Source of the DNA: Cardiocondyla obscurior
Lineage: Eukaryota; Arthropoda; Insecta; Hymenoptera; Formicidae
Direction: 5' to 3'
Assembly (NCBI RefSeq): GCF_019399895.1
Contig: NC_091865.1
Span: forward strand, 997,001 to 1,061,000
DNA: 64,000 nucleotides
Within the stretch, counting starts at the first letter, position 1. Each line of letters opens with the position of its first letter. The notes beneath the pieces were generated by a model. It made no database searches, was not told the DNA's origin, and saw only the letters and a program-made list of their open reading frames with translations. Both the position numbers and the translations under genes were made by a program. Positions 23,980 through 35,984 of this stretch are shown in pieces.

Positions 23980-26900
23980 TTATCTTTTATTTAGTTCTGT
24001 TCTTACGGCTGGAAATATAAAATATTTTATGTAAAACAAAATATTTTTTGCATGTACATGTTGGAAATTCGTTAACATACCATCGATTATTTCTTGCTTC
24101 ATTTTCTGGAATTCTTTGCGTACTTCTTTAATGATCTCCACCTTGAAAGCCTCCATCTCTTGCGCAGTAAACGAAGTTCCATCGTTAACACCGTTTACTT
24201 TGAGAAGAGTATCCTCTGAAGCCGAACCGAATCTCTTGCGTACTGACTTCGGCGATTCAGCGCCGTTAGAGAATTTATTATTCGATGCATTATTTTTATC
24301 CCAAGACTTCTTGTCTGGTGAACTTTCTGGTTCCTGTAAAAAAAAAATTAATCGATTATTTTTTCTTATTCAACTCCAATTGCTTTTATCAATTCTCAAT
24401 AATTTAATAAGTGTTATGTACCGGTGGTTGTTCGGGCTGTTTTTTTTCAGCAGCAGCTCGTCGACGTGCTAAAGTTTTAGCCATCTCATCCATCATGGAA
24501 GCCATACCACCACCTCCACCTCTCCCTAAAGTGCCATAATTGCCGCCTCCACTGCCACTACTACTGGTGCTAGAGCCACTGTTCTCCACTGGTTGTGATT
24601 GTTGCTATTCATAAAAAAAAGTTAATTATTATTACACTTCCGTACTATTTTCTATTACCACACATATAAAATATAAATAAAATACGTTAATTTAATAGAG
24701 CATTATATCTTGTTCTTGCAAAAAAAAAATGGTAATTTATGAAATAATCTATTTAAAAGATAAAAATAAAAAAAAAGAAAATTACTTGTTTCTTCTTAAG
24801 ACGTGCTTGAAGGGCTGCGGCTAATGAGTTGGTGTCAGGCGGAGGATCATTCGAGGAACTGACGGATGAACCGGAACCGGCAGCGGTGGTGGAACTATTA
24901 GCGTTAGGTACAGGCGGCGGTGGCGGCGGAGGCGGTGCGGCAGGTCCAGCCAACGATACCATCGGAGGCGGCGGTGGACCACCGCTAGCAATAGGAGCGT
25001 AAGCGTTAGCGCTGACCGTGTGATGTCCGCCAGTGGTATACTGGTTCACTGAATTTAATGGTGTCCCATATGGATTTGTGGTACCCGCTGTGGCAGCCGC
25101 TTGTACCTGACTAGCACTACCATACTGTGCTTGCGCCTGGGACACAATATTAGTGCCGTATTGCGATTGACTGGATTGCGCGACCGAGTATTGGCTTGCC
25201 GGACCAGGTGATGGACCAGCAGCATACTGATTTATCGAACTATTACTTCCATACTGATTACTGCCGCTGCTGCCATATTGCGCGGCTTGACTACCAATCG
25301 ATTGACCATATTGGCTTGCATTAACCGATCCACCAGCAGTGTAATTGCTCGTCTGACTGTTAGTGCCGTAGAAGTTGTTCTGACTGCCGGACGGCGGAAA
25401 TTGATTCGGACTCTGACCCACGACGGAGGCCGCACCGCTTCCCGTGCCGCTACTACTGCTAGGAACAGTGGCACTCGCGTATTGATTGCTTGCAGGTGCG
25501 GCACCGTACTGATTTACTTGATTCGCAACGTAGATTGATTGACATTGGGACTGCTGATTCGCAAGGTTCGATTGGGATGACGGAGATTGTGCGTACTGAT
25601 TCATCATCATCGATGGCGCCGGCGCCGTCGATGAATTAAAGTTCATCATCGTTGGTGGGCATGGTGGGGCAGGGGGTGCAATCGGCGGCTGAGGCGGTGG
25701 TATCGGAGGACCGACGACTCCCGGTCCAGCCGACATTTGAGGAGCTGTAATCATACCACCCGGCAAAGCTGATTGTTGCTGAGGAGGTTGTGGAGCCGGC
25801 GGTGCTGACGAAGTTCGATGATGACCGGACTGTTGTTGCTGCTGCTGTTGCTGCTGCTGTTGTGTAGCAGACGGACAGCTTGGCGATATAGGATTAGGAC
25901 TTCCAGTTGCTGCAAAAAAATTTAATTTTTTATTATAGTATATAATAAGATTTTTTACAACACATAAGTTTTGAAAATATGAATGTACCTTGGCTTTGCT
26001 GGGACATTCTGCGTTCCTGAATTATTGCGACGTCTTCTCTAGTCATGGTTCTGTAAAGAAATTAAAATTAGTTAAAAAATTTATTTCCCAATATTAATTT
26101 ATACAAATCAAAGAAGATTTCAAATCGTTGTGTTTGTTACTATATGGCGCAAGATACTTTTCACACAGCGGTGCATTAATTATTATCTTATTTTTAGCAA
26201 ATTTATATTAAGATTTTCTTCGATTACTTATAACGTATTTTAAATTTTGTAGAAAGCGTCCGCGAAAAACGGGAGGAAAAATGTCAAGCTCAGTCCCAGT
26301 GTAGTCGAGTTATTTTAAAAGACACAAAGCGCAACAGCTAATCCTTTCGCTTAGTCTTTGCGATTTTATTCTCGACGTCATAATTTTTTCTATTTTTTCC
26401 GTCGATTTTTATTTTCATCAGAGAAAAAGTCCCACGCGTAAGTTTATTAAATTATAATACTCTTCGAGACAGAACAGAGGAAGGAAAAAATTGCAAGAAG
26501 GAAACATGGGTAGAGAAAGATTATTTTAGGGAATCAGGAATCTTGTATGATAGATCTGCATGACCTTTAACCCATATTAACCTAATGCTGTTATATTATA
26601 ATACAAAAATATTCCATCCAATAATTTTCCATCATATTTAAAAAAAAAAAATTTCAATATTATTAGCAGACAGTGCTTGTTTCTCGGTGGATTCATTCAC
26701 TCGCTTTTTTCTACGTTTCATTTTTCGCTTTTCTATGTTTCATATTACTTAATAATATACCGCGCAAAAAAAATAGCCTGATAATAAATTTAATTCGGGT
26801 TATTACGGGTTAAAAGGACGGGAAGATCACCTCGAGTGTCCATCGCCCGGTGAGCCACGCGCACAGCCCACTTGAATAACGGTGCCAACAGCACCACTAA

Positions 26901-27513
26901 CAGTCACATGGTGTTCAGGGGTTGTGGTGGCGGAGCCCACGGGCACGGCCGTTTGGCCTCCTGTAGGCAGATGGCTCAGGGACAAGGAGATCCGCGCGTT
27001 ACGACCTTGACTGCAACCAGTCGGGACAGATGTGTGATTTGCTTCAGATATACGATAGGGAAATTGAAACGGGCCTACGGTCCGTAAAGTAAATTGATCA
27101 CCCTACGAATTTCTCGCACTTTTGCACATTATTTTACAGAAACAGCCGCATTGTGCATATCAAAAGTATCTCCCGATGTGCCTCCACATAAATTTGTTAT
27201 ACTTAAAGAAGGCGTTCTAAATAAAAAGGAGCGAGGGTTGGTTTCCGTATCTCCCGATATATTTCCACATAAATTTGTTATACTTAAAGAAGGCATTTTA
27301 AATAAAAAGGAACGAGGGTTGGCTTCTGTCGAAAAATATGACGTGAATCGACTGGACGTTAGCTCGCTGTATTACGCCGTTTGATAAAAAATTGTTGCGG
27401 TATTGGAATAACAAATCGCATTGCGAATTGTATGTAAGTAAAAGAGAAATAAAAAGAAGGAGTTATACCTGTATCCCATATCCTCGTCATATTGAGCTGT
27501 GGCCTGGCTTTGC

Positions 27514-27545
<32 letters not shown>

Positions 27546-28852
27546 GTAAGCGGTTTGCTGTTGAGTGCTCGCGGTAGTCGTCGGAGCAAGACTCCTTGAT
27601 ATGTTGCTACCATTGCTCAGCACCTACGCAACGTTATAAAGTAAAAAAAGTAATGTGTAATTAAAAGTTAATTAAGAATAATACATCCAATTACGGCAAA
27701 CAAAGCTGGCAATTGTAACTGTTGCAATTGAAATTGATGTCCCACCGAATGAACGTTCGTTTCTTTATCATCTCTAAGCTTTGCTTTTTTTATTTTTATT
27801 TTTTTATTTTGTGATTAACAGCATCCGAGAATCATCTCGATTGCGAGGTAAGTGTTCGTCAGAAATTTCTTTTCCCGAAGTGATAATTACAATCACCGAG
27901 TTATGATCTTGAACTCAAGCGTCGTAATAACTTAAAATGATATGTTATAAAAATATTAAAAATACAAGTCCATAGCGGACGATAAAGGGATAGAGACAAG
28001 GGGTTAATAGTAACGAAAATTGTGATAAAGATGGAAAAAAAAAAAAAATGTTATGAATTACATCGAGTGCCTGGAGCATCGCCCGAGCGAAAGCATCGGC
28101 GTCGTCCTTACTGGAGAAGTTAAGCCCGTAAACTTGCTTGTTATCCCGCCACTGGTGAAACGTAACCGTGGCCTGATTGTACTTGAGTCCCTTGAGGATC
28201 GCGCAGTTGATGACAATCTCATGATCCTGCAGCTTCCTACCGACCACGCGGAACGTATTGTTCACCTGGTGATGGTAGAGCTGGACCTTGGACAGACCGG
28301 ACGAACTGCCACTGGGTATCCATTTTTTATTCACGTCGTCGTACACCATCACCGACGCGCGGGCAGATGATATGCTCACTTCGCTGTAAAAAAAACACGA
28401 AATATTAATTTTTTTTCCATTTTACAGTCAATTAAATTCTACACATATAAATTACATAAAGTAAAATCGAATAGTGTTGATAAAATGTAAAAAAGCAAAT
28501 GTTTCTGCGGATATCCTTTAGATTTTAGACCGTCGCGACTTTTACAAAGCAATAAAAAAATGTAGAAAGAAGGTTTGCGGGGAAAAAAAAGGATAGCGAG
28601 GGAGAAAATGAACCGTGCGTCACGTAAGTACCGCGAACGGCTGTCCTGTTGCCAGGAAGATCGTTGCTGGCGATAACTCATATGCTGATTCACATTCACA
28701 CGTCGCTGCGGCGCGGAATCCCCCGTTACGAAAGTGCTCGTTCCCGTGAACGCGCTTTGACTTTGCGCCTGACCGTCGGGGAGCAAGTAGGCTTCGTAGG
28801 ACCATCTCGCCCTGTTGGTTCTAGCGAACGAATTTCCGCGCGAGTCCCACAT
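23980..28852 (-). CDS. ena: Enabled (Ena/VASP actin elongation factor)
   Basis: Ena binds barbed ends of actin filaments and speeds their elongation in filopodia, growth cones and epithelial leading edges. Exons in transcript order: 28852-28632, 28383-28062, 27623-27469, 26050-25989, 25909-24786, 24604-24422, 24333-24081, 24008-23980. These total 2349 nt (782 residues) with matching phases. The EVH1 domain (about 75-181) contains ARASVMVYDDVNKKWIPSG and TFHQWRDNKQVYGLNF, which reads FPPPP-type ligands. Two polyglutamine runs follow, then a Gln/Asn/Ser-rich region and proline runs (about 560-585, profilin/SH3 ligands). EVH2 has a G-actin/F-actin motif MASMMDEMAKTLARRR (about 660-675) and ends in a short right-handed coiled coil (VEIIKEVRKEFQKMKQEIID) for tetramerisation. 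The start at 28852 (MWDSRG) is the first ATG after an in-frame TGA in this 5' exon. A shorter N-terminus from an exon near 33.7 kb is described separately, as is a cassette exon at 26831-27010. Confidence 0.95.
25830..25862 (-). repeat. Polyglutamine-coding CAG/CAA tract in ena, first run
   Basis: Mixed CAG/CAA codons give about eleven glutamines near the beginning of the proline-rich exon. The interruptions suggest stable length. A second run of about twelve glutamines lies at 27508-27546 in the exon following EVH1. Confidence 0.85.
26831..27010 (-). CDS. ena: Candidate alternative cassette exon of ena (60 codons)
   Basis: On the minus strand the segment is preceded by a GGTTGCAG acceptor and followed by a CTCGAG/GTGATC donor. 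It is exactly 180 nt. The upstream ena exon ends in phase 2 (TAC AG) and this exon opens with T then CAA GGT; it ends TCG AG, again phase 2, so joining to the next exon (A ACC ATG) restores frame. It carries no stop in that frame. The product begins SQGRNARISLSLSHLPTGG and is rich in Gly, Thr and Val with no domain I know. It would insert between the first Gln-rich exon and the TMTREDVAIIQERR exon. Inclusion is inference from phase, splice sites and base composition above its AT-rich surroundings. Confidence 0.6.
27166..27327 (+). repeat. Two-copy 81-bp tandem repeat with an open frame across both copies
   Basis: Copy 1 is 27166-27246 and copy 2 is 27247-27327. By hand count 72 of 81 positions agree and all nine differences are transitions. 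The unit is 27 codons. Both copies stay open on the plus strand within a 96-codon frame (27094-27384), each containing PHKFVILKEG and LNKKERGL. It sits in an ena intron, antisense to ena. A TTTTACAG acceptor-like site lies shortly upstream (about 27132-27140). I do not recognise the peptide. It may be a nested gene exon, a pseudogene fragment or a chance repeat. Confidence 0.7.
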
Positions 28853-29293
28853 CACGGGCGAAAGCTTCCTTCCTTCTTCAATCAATCATATTTCGTCAAA
28901 CGCCCCGATTCCGATCGCAGAAGCGTAGAGGCCGCGTAATAGCTTCCTTTTACGTGCGGCACCCGTTTCCGAAGGCGTAGAACGATTTCCGCGGGAGTTA
29001 AGGTACCAGCCGACTGGAAACGGAGCGAGGTAAAACGTACGGAGCGCGGCGCGATAATTAAATGCCCGCGGAAGAGCTCGCGCGGTTGCCTGTCGGTCGC
29101 TTTCACTGCCGCCGTCGAGAGTGCGGTCGCCGTCGACGAAACGGGAACAGGACGAGGTAGGATGTGGCGGCGAGATTGTCACTTCCTCGATTATCCTGCC
29201 GCTGTTACACCATCGTCGCCGCACTGCTCCCCGCCACCGGGTCATCCGTGTGCGCAATCGAGCGAGGTGATAACACGCGACATCCGTCGTCAT
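28853..29293 (-). other. Upstream open frame in the ena internal 5' exon
   Basis: An ATG-initiated frame of 135 codons (29293-28886) runs straight into a TGA and then continues open in the same frame into the MWDSRG exon of ena. The composition is GC-rich and arginine-rich with no recognisable domain. It most likely belongs to the 5' UTR/promoter of this ena transcript. Confidence 0.3.
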
Positions 29294-32200
29294 CTTACAC
29301 GGGTTCGAGAACGTTTACGTTACCGTGCTGCGGGCAAATCGCACGAACGGGCGGATAAAAGACACGCTTGCCGATCGTCTTTTCGATACTTTCGCGAAGT
29401 GGAGAACGCCACGTGCGAGAGACGTCCGCGAAATAAACAGATACGTGCAAAAAAATCTTGGGATCAATTTTTTTAATTTCTTTTTATTTTTTTTTTTTTT
29501 TCGAGATAGCATCGGTTTCCGCGAACTGCCCTGGTATCAAAGACCGCGATGTTCATCGGTGGATACCGAGAGCGGCTCCCCGGCAATCTCGTGAATCAGC
29601 TGCCACGCAACACGTGTGTGAATCAGAGCCCGGCCTTGCCTCGCCAACAATTATCGATCTAGGCGCGCGTGATGCAGTCCGAGTTAAATATCATTGTCGC
29701 ACGCGTGATTGCGAACAAGAATGTCAATCGGTGAGGTCAATGTTTAAGACTGACATTATCCCGCTGAACCCTTTATTTCGGTGATTATCGCACGCGGAGC
29801 AATTCGATCTTGAGACATTTCTCGAAATATTGCAACCATTTACGTGGCATTAATCTCGAGCCTGAACTATTTTATAAAACGAATACAAGCCACTCTATTC
29901 ACGAAATAAGCTACGTTACGTAAACGATATGTTTCCTTGTATCTTTCCTTCTGGTATCGCGTCTACGTTACGTTTTTGATCGCGGATTTATCATACTTTG
30001 CGGATGTCAAACTTTTAGAGCATAAAGCGCGAACGGCACTCGCCAGTCGGAAGTAACATTGAGATTCTTTCTTATTCTCTCCGCCAGCCGGTAGCCATCA
30101 GATTGTTTGAGACCACCATGCATCGCGTAAAAGTGGAACAAATGCGTTTCGGAGAGTATTGCTTTAGCTGCTTTTCGCATGGCATAAAGAACCGTAAATC
30201 TGAATCATAACTACTGCATGTAGCAAACGAAAGCTCTTACTCCGTAAAACTCTAAAAAAAATCTCTCATTTTTTTTTAAGTCAAATCTTATAAAATAATA
30301 ATTTACACGCACCATCATAAATTATAATTTAAATAACTCGATATCGTTCAAAGACCTTTAAATACTGTTTGCATAATATTTAATGGTAATTCCATCGTCG
30401 CGGTTTTCTCTGCGTTTTTATTACCTATCTCGCTGCATTGTGCAACGTGGTAGCGAGAGAAAAAAAAAAAAAAAGAGAGTATTCTGCACGAAAGCGGCAT
30501 CGACGACGTGTGCGACATTGGATATCGAATTTATTCTACGTCGCAGAACCAAGTATGCGTTACCATTTCGCTTTTATACAGCTGGTCACTTTAGACCAGT
30601 CTTATCGACAATGACGAATCCAATCGTGACGATTCTATTAAATCCTGGCTCGGCATGCAAGCCGCCGCGGACGATGCGCTATCTCTTATCGTAAAACAAT
30701 ATTTAGACTGAGTTGGTTAAATTCACGACACTCACGCGGCTTCAACGACGCGTAAGTTTATCGAGACACGTCGCCCGACACATTAAACCCAACGATAACG
30801 AAGCAATTGATTTAGGGCTTTGATGTTTCTACATGGAAATTGTTTCGCACTCTCGAACTCCCGCTGCTGCGAATCTATCGTAATTGTTTAAAATATTTTA
30901 CGCCCGCGATATAATTTATTATTAATTTTTGGGGATAAAGAGATACTCGCGACGTCTTTGGAAGCAGGGACAGCTTCTTCGTGGCTTCACTTTGATGAAA
31001 CGAGTACGAAAGTGGCATATGGCAAGTAGGTAGTTACGCGTTCAACATTAATTTAATCGGATAGGTAAGTCCCTTGAGTAAGGCTTGACCCTCGGCTCTC
31101 TTCTTATTGTCAGTAACACGAGCCTTTTATTCAAAGGATCCTAACTCCAGAGCCTTGAAATGCAATATCTCTTTTCAATTTCAACAATAAAAATCAAATA
31201 ATTCAAAATCAAATTGTGCACAGCTTTGTCAAACATATTTTTTACGTACGTATCATTAAGATATATTAATTATTAAAAATTATGCTGAATAAATATTGAT
31301 TTTTTAAATGTACAGTTTCCCTTCGTTTAAATGTTTTAAAAAGAACAGAGCCTTGGTGAGTAAATAGGTCAATTTTTCACATACATATTCGCAGAAAATA
31401 ATTTCCTATAAAAGCCTGACTTCTTTTTTGTACAAGCGCACGTAGGAAAGTGACCTAAGAAAAATCTCTTCCGGCCGACGCGACGCAAGATGCAACACAA
31501 TGAGTGCTACAGTAGAAATTTAACAAAGGAGCATGCTATCTTCGCGAGTTGTATGCAACCTACCTACATATTAAAGCGCTATGTATCAAGTCCCCATGTC
31601 GCATTCCGGGTACGTAAAAAATACTCCCTCGAAAGCTTGAGAAATAAGTGGTGATCGAAATTGCTTCGCCTTATCATTAACGCCTTGGCTTTTTATCAAT
31701 TCAGCGCGCGATAAATATAATTGTACTCCGTTTAACTTTCGAACTGCATCTCGTACTTTTTTTGCAATGGGCATGAATAGGTCAAAGCTCCCTTCGAATC
31801 CACGCGGTGATTAAGCGAGGGTAGAAGTAGGTTACTCGAGCAATCTGCGCCATATCGCAACGTTAAAATTAATTAAGCTCGGTTATTGAAGGTGAAATTG
31901 AAAGTCATTACGCGACTTTACCCACGGTTTAGCAAATGACAGTGGGATACGATACGGCAGTTTGTTCTCTTCTCTATAGAAGAGACAGTGCCCGCCTGTG
32001 ATATTCATATGTGTCGCGTGGTCACACACACGTACACGTCGTGCCAGATTGTCGTACTCCCTAATGCACAAAACGTAATATTTCCGGCAGATATATAGGA
32101 CGTTTCATCGCCAACCGATCAGACGATATACTGTTAAAGATTAAAAATAATTTTTGCATAAAAATAGTACTTGTATCTCATCATTAACATATTATTTTAC

Positions 32201-32883
32201 TTAAAAAAAATATCTGTATAATTTTTTCAATATAGTAAAGGAAAATAAAACTAGACATTGATGATTAAAAATATGAATTACGTATAGAAAATTTTTAACG
32301 CCCGGAATGTCGCGTTGCAAAATTATAAACTGTATAAATTAAAATCTAAGAAGATAAATTCTTTAACTGTTCTCTTAGTAATTTTAACTTAAACAAACGT
32401 GGACTAAATGACGAATATTATTCGAGTTGTACATTTAAATTGCGTGCATGTTCTCGTGAAGACTCAAGTCGTTTAGATTATTTGCAACAAATAGGCAGAA
32501 GTATCTTCAGCCTTGGCATTTTTTGAAGCGTCATACCGCGACCGCTTCGCGACAGCGTCGTAGCAATCTGACACGAGCAAACGGAATTGAAGCGAGACGC
32601 TGACAATGAGATTGCGCCTTCGAAACGTACATGGCTTTTCAGCAACTTTTATCGCTAAACACGTATAGAATAAAAAAAAAAACTGGACAGAGTACAGGTG
32701 ATAGCGTTTCTCGACGAGCGCTCAATAAACTTTGTGACTCTGAGAGCTCTGTAGCTTAAAAAGAACATAAAAAAAAAAAAGAAAGAAGTAAAAGGTATCG
32801 CGAGTCGGCAGCTTTGAAAGGGATTTCGAAGGGAGCGTTAATTGCGGTCTGTTTGAGAGACGAAACGTGAAACTGATGTTTAC
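29294..32883 (-). other. Probable intron or 5' region of ena
   Basis: Between the internal ena 5' exon and the distal ones I see no supported coding exon, RNA gene or mobile element. Long frames in the GC-richer first 500 bases lack coding features. Confidence 0.4.
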
Positions 32884-33461
32884 CGTTTGTCCACGTTAGT
32901 GCGAAAAGTAAGTGATCGCTGGTGGAAATGGTCAGTGGTTGGAAGGAACGGTGAGTAGACGACGCGTTTTGCGCGACGCGAGGCAGGGCCGCTAGGGCTC
33001 AGGGTTGAAAGACGCCCGACAGATGCACCTAAGAGACCGAGATCCGTCGGGCAGACTTGCACACGCACACGCGCACGTACGTGCGAGAGAAGCAAGGAGG
33101 AAGAAAGGGAGCCTAAGTGGAAACGAATGTAAAGGCCGCTTGCGAAAGGAAAACGGAGTACGCGGACTCCGCGATGCGTTTCGACGGCGTGTCTTTTTTT
33201 TTTTTTCTTTTTCGACGGTTCCTCCGAACGACACGGGGAACCCTGCGAGCTCGCGTTCGGCGTCGCCGAGGTCCGCGTTGTCAGATATCGTCCGTCGTGG
33301 GCGAGGGGAGAGACCGGGCGGAGTTTAGGATTTAAACGGCAGTCGCGGAAATCAAAAGAACGATCCGCGCCCGCCCTCCGACGCGTGATCGATATCGCGC
33401 GATCCTTTTCGTTCGCGTACGCGCGTGTATCGTGGGTACATACATGTACGCGATAAAGCAC
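32884..33461 (-). other. ena: Possible additional 5' exon of ena
   Basis: A GC-rich block ends at a donor (GACAAACG then GTAAAC). Its phase (CG, two bases) fits the EVH1 exon exactly as the 28632 exon does. The frame leading into the junction is open for over 190 codons but contains no ATG, so this would be 5' UTR, with translation starting at the Met inside the EVH1 exon, or it is a coincidence. Confidence 0.25.
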
Positions 33462-33723
33462 AGAGTAGAGGGCTAAACTCCGATCGGCCGATATTGACCG
33501 TCGTCCTTAGCGTCTAGACCGGGAGGGAGGAGCGCGACCAAACACCGAACGACGGCGACGAGAGAAGTAAAAAGGGGGGAAAAGGGAGAGAGAAAGAGAG
33601 AGAAAACCGAGGACCAAGGAAGGCTCGCGGCTGAACTCCAGCCGCTCCAGGACGTGCTCCTACTCTCGTTCTCTCTCTTTCTTTTCTTTCTTTCCCCCTT
33701 GTGCGCGTAAATGCTATACTCAC

Positions 33724-34000
33724 TTCATGTTTGCTTGACCGGTGAGCGTATGCTATGCCTTCATGCAAGCCGTATTTCTGCTCCTGCACAGTATATCACC
33801 GAGCCCATGAAAACACGCGAGATTCGGGCAAGATTTGCGGTAGTTGGACATATAAATAACGAGAGAGCGAATCGAGCTGCGCGGCACTAACACCACCGTG
33901 ACACCCTGCCGCTGCACATCTGCCCGGCCATATTGCCGACTCGGAGAATTCCTGCGTCCCTACCCTACCCACCAGGCTACCACCCACCTACACACCCTCA
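33724..34000 (-). promoter_or_regulatory. ena: Distal first exon of ena with a canonical-type start
   Basis: An ATG at 33728-33726 is followed by AA and a consensus GTGAGTAT donor. Splicing to 28383 gives ATG AA|C GAA GTG AGC, i.e. MNEVSISSARAS. This mirrors the short N-terminus of other Ena/VASP proteins, which begin MSEQSI or similar just before the EVH1 strand. The coding sum for this form is 2133 nt (710 residues), a multiple of three. The upstream limit of the exon at about 34000 is a guess. Confidence 0.6.
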
Positions 34001-35434
34001 CGCTACACGACGCTAACGACTTGCCGTCCTTGCAGCAGGACCGCAACCGAGATTCAGACGACTCGAGCACAATTGCACGCGCCGCTGGTCACTATAATCC
34101 GAAACTGCTACGACCGAATCACTCGCGCACACCCGTCTACGTGTGTATTTATCTATTTACGCACGTAGACGGTGCAATAGCGACGCAAGCGTTTTGATCC
34201 TTGCCGACAGAGGGCGAAAACGCAACTGACTTGATTTTCTCGTCTCGACTTCGCCATTGCCGCTGCTGGCGCTACTACACAGTTGAAGCAGAGAGCCTAA
34301 CTTGGAAACGCGGCTTCTACGCGTACAGATGCAGAAGCCGTATCCATGTAAAGCCAGCGCTTTTCGAGGGAACGGGATTGATACGCTTTGATAGGGTGTA
34401 GCCCACAAAGGCAGTAAAAAACACCTTTATATGTATAATATATGGCAGTTTATTCATAATATAAATTACAAAATATAATATAAATTACAATCATTACAAA
34501 ATTTTTTTATTTTACTGTTAACTGCCGGCAACGTCGCGAAAGAGTAGGACAGACAAGGTAAAGCTCTGGCCTTTTCCTCCATCCGACGGCAGCTGAAGCG
34601 TGGCTTCACACGGACGAGCCTCTGCATCTGTACGCGTGGAAGCCGCGATTCCGAGTTGGGCTCTCTGGGTTGGAGTCCATTGGAATCGAAGCGCGCGTAC
34701 CAAGAATAGCGCCGCGGTCGATCGCGCCGTCAACTATCGTCAGGATTGCCATCTACTTGCGGTCGGGATTTTGTTTCGACTTGGAACTTTCGGTCCGAAC
34801 TGCTTGGAGCTTGGAGCATCGGGCATTGGAGCACCGAGCCGACTCTAGCAGCAGTGTCGCGGAAGGCATGGAGTATAATGCGCGGACTTTAACGCATGTC
34901 GCGTGAGTTTATCTGCCGTGAAAATACCGGGGAAGTGTACGATAATCGCGGCAACGTGCGCGCTCGGGGCCTCGACGGTCATTGACGTGTCGGCGTGAGA
35001 CGATACGCGCGCACCAGCGAGCGAGCGAGGATCCTCGACGACCAGACGAGCTCGGCGCAGATCGCGGGGCTAAGAAACGTCCAGCCGAGAAACGCCATTT
35101 TGTGCTCGCGCCGTTGGGACGTAAACACCGAACTTTCCAATAGTATATTCGACGCGGCGGTCAAGCATCTCGCCGACGGAGCGCTCGGCCGCGCGACAGC
35201 TCTTCCTTGATCCGCCGACGTCGTTTCAGTTTCTCGGCCGCGTCGCCGACGCACGACACTGTCCCCTATCGCTGTTAACGCGGCGACGTTTCGCGCCAAA
35301 TCGTCAATCGTTGAGACGCACACCTGGCGCACACCGTACTGACCAGAAACAGCTGTCGTCGCGCCGCCGATCGCGCGGCGATATCGGTGGCTTCCGTCTA
35401 CTCGGCGACCCACCGACCGCATCGGGCGAGCTAG
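33729..35434. promoter_or_regulatory. Shared divergent promoter region of ena and ash1
   Basis: GC-rich, CpG-rich sequence between the leftward ena first exon and the rightward ash1 gene. Plus-strand donors at exon ends 34902 (then GTGAGT) and 35434 (then GTAATC) are candidate ends of ash1 noncoding first exons, joined to the acceptor TTTTCAG before 35796. No TATA box stands out. Start sites cannot be fixed from sequence. Confidence 0.45.
34289..34669. repeat. Imperfect inverted repeat between ena and ash1
   Basis: The left arm is about 34289-34361 and the right arm about 34594-34669 (reverse complement). They share blocks such as CAGAGAGCC, ACGCGTACAGATGCAGA and AAGCCACG/AAGCCAGCG, at roughly 80% identity by eye. 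The loop of about 230 nt has an AT-rich core. The spacing and GC-rich arms could reflect a local inverted duplication of promoter or first-exon sequence, or a decayed foldback element. Confidence 0.7.
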
Positions 35435-35984
35435 GTAATCACCCGTCGAACTTACTTTATTCCTCGCGACTTGCCGATCTTCCTCTTTCGACGCGCCTGC
35501 TGATACATCAGTTCTGGAGCATTGCGTCGCGTGTTGTGACTTGACGCGAGCGTATCTTTTGTTTATGTCTGACGCGTCATTAGAAATACCTTCGTAATCT
35601 CATTAAGTTTCGCTCGGTTACAATGATTTTTATTCCGCTCGTTGAGGCTCACAATTGTACGACGTTATTGTTCTGGAAAATAAATTAATTTCTTTTACCA
35701 ATGTTCCGATATTATCACATCTTTTAAATATAAATGATTTTTGATGCATATATATATTGTCGATCGGCAATAATAATTGGATTTTCTTTTTTCAGATATA
35801 CAAAACTCGCGGAGGATTTGTGTGGAATTAACAAATATGATATTAATTGTTTGCAAGTGAATACTTTTCTGACTAAAGTGTTTTAAGATATGCTTTTTGT
35901 TATTGCAAAAAAGCTTGATGAGTGCACAAAAATATAAGGAATGCTATTCTATTCGATTCAGCTGGATGTCAGATAAGCTGAAAA

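Noticed and set aside
25232..25538. Open frames on both strands overlapping the ena Gln/Asn/Ser-rich exon
   Set aside because: They are shadows of low-complexity coding sequence. The ena frame continues through with a family-typical composition.
32880..33461. 193-codon minus-strand frame as a separate protein gene
   Set aside because: It has no ATG (it opens at GTG), is Arg/Ser-rich and low complexity, and lies in GC-rich promoter DNA. It is better explained as possible ena 5' UTR exon sequence.
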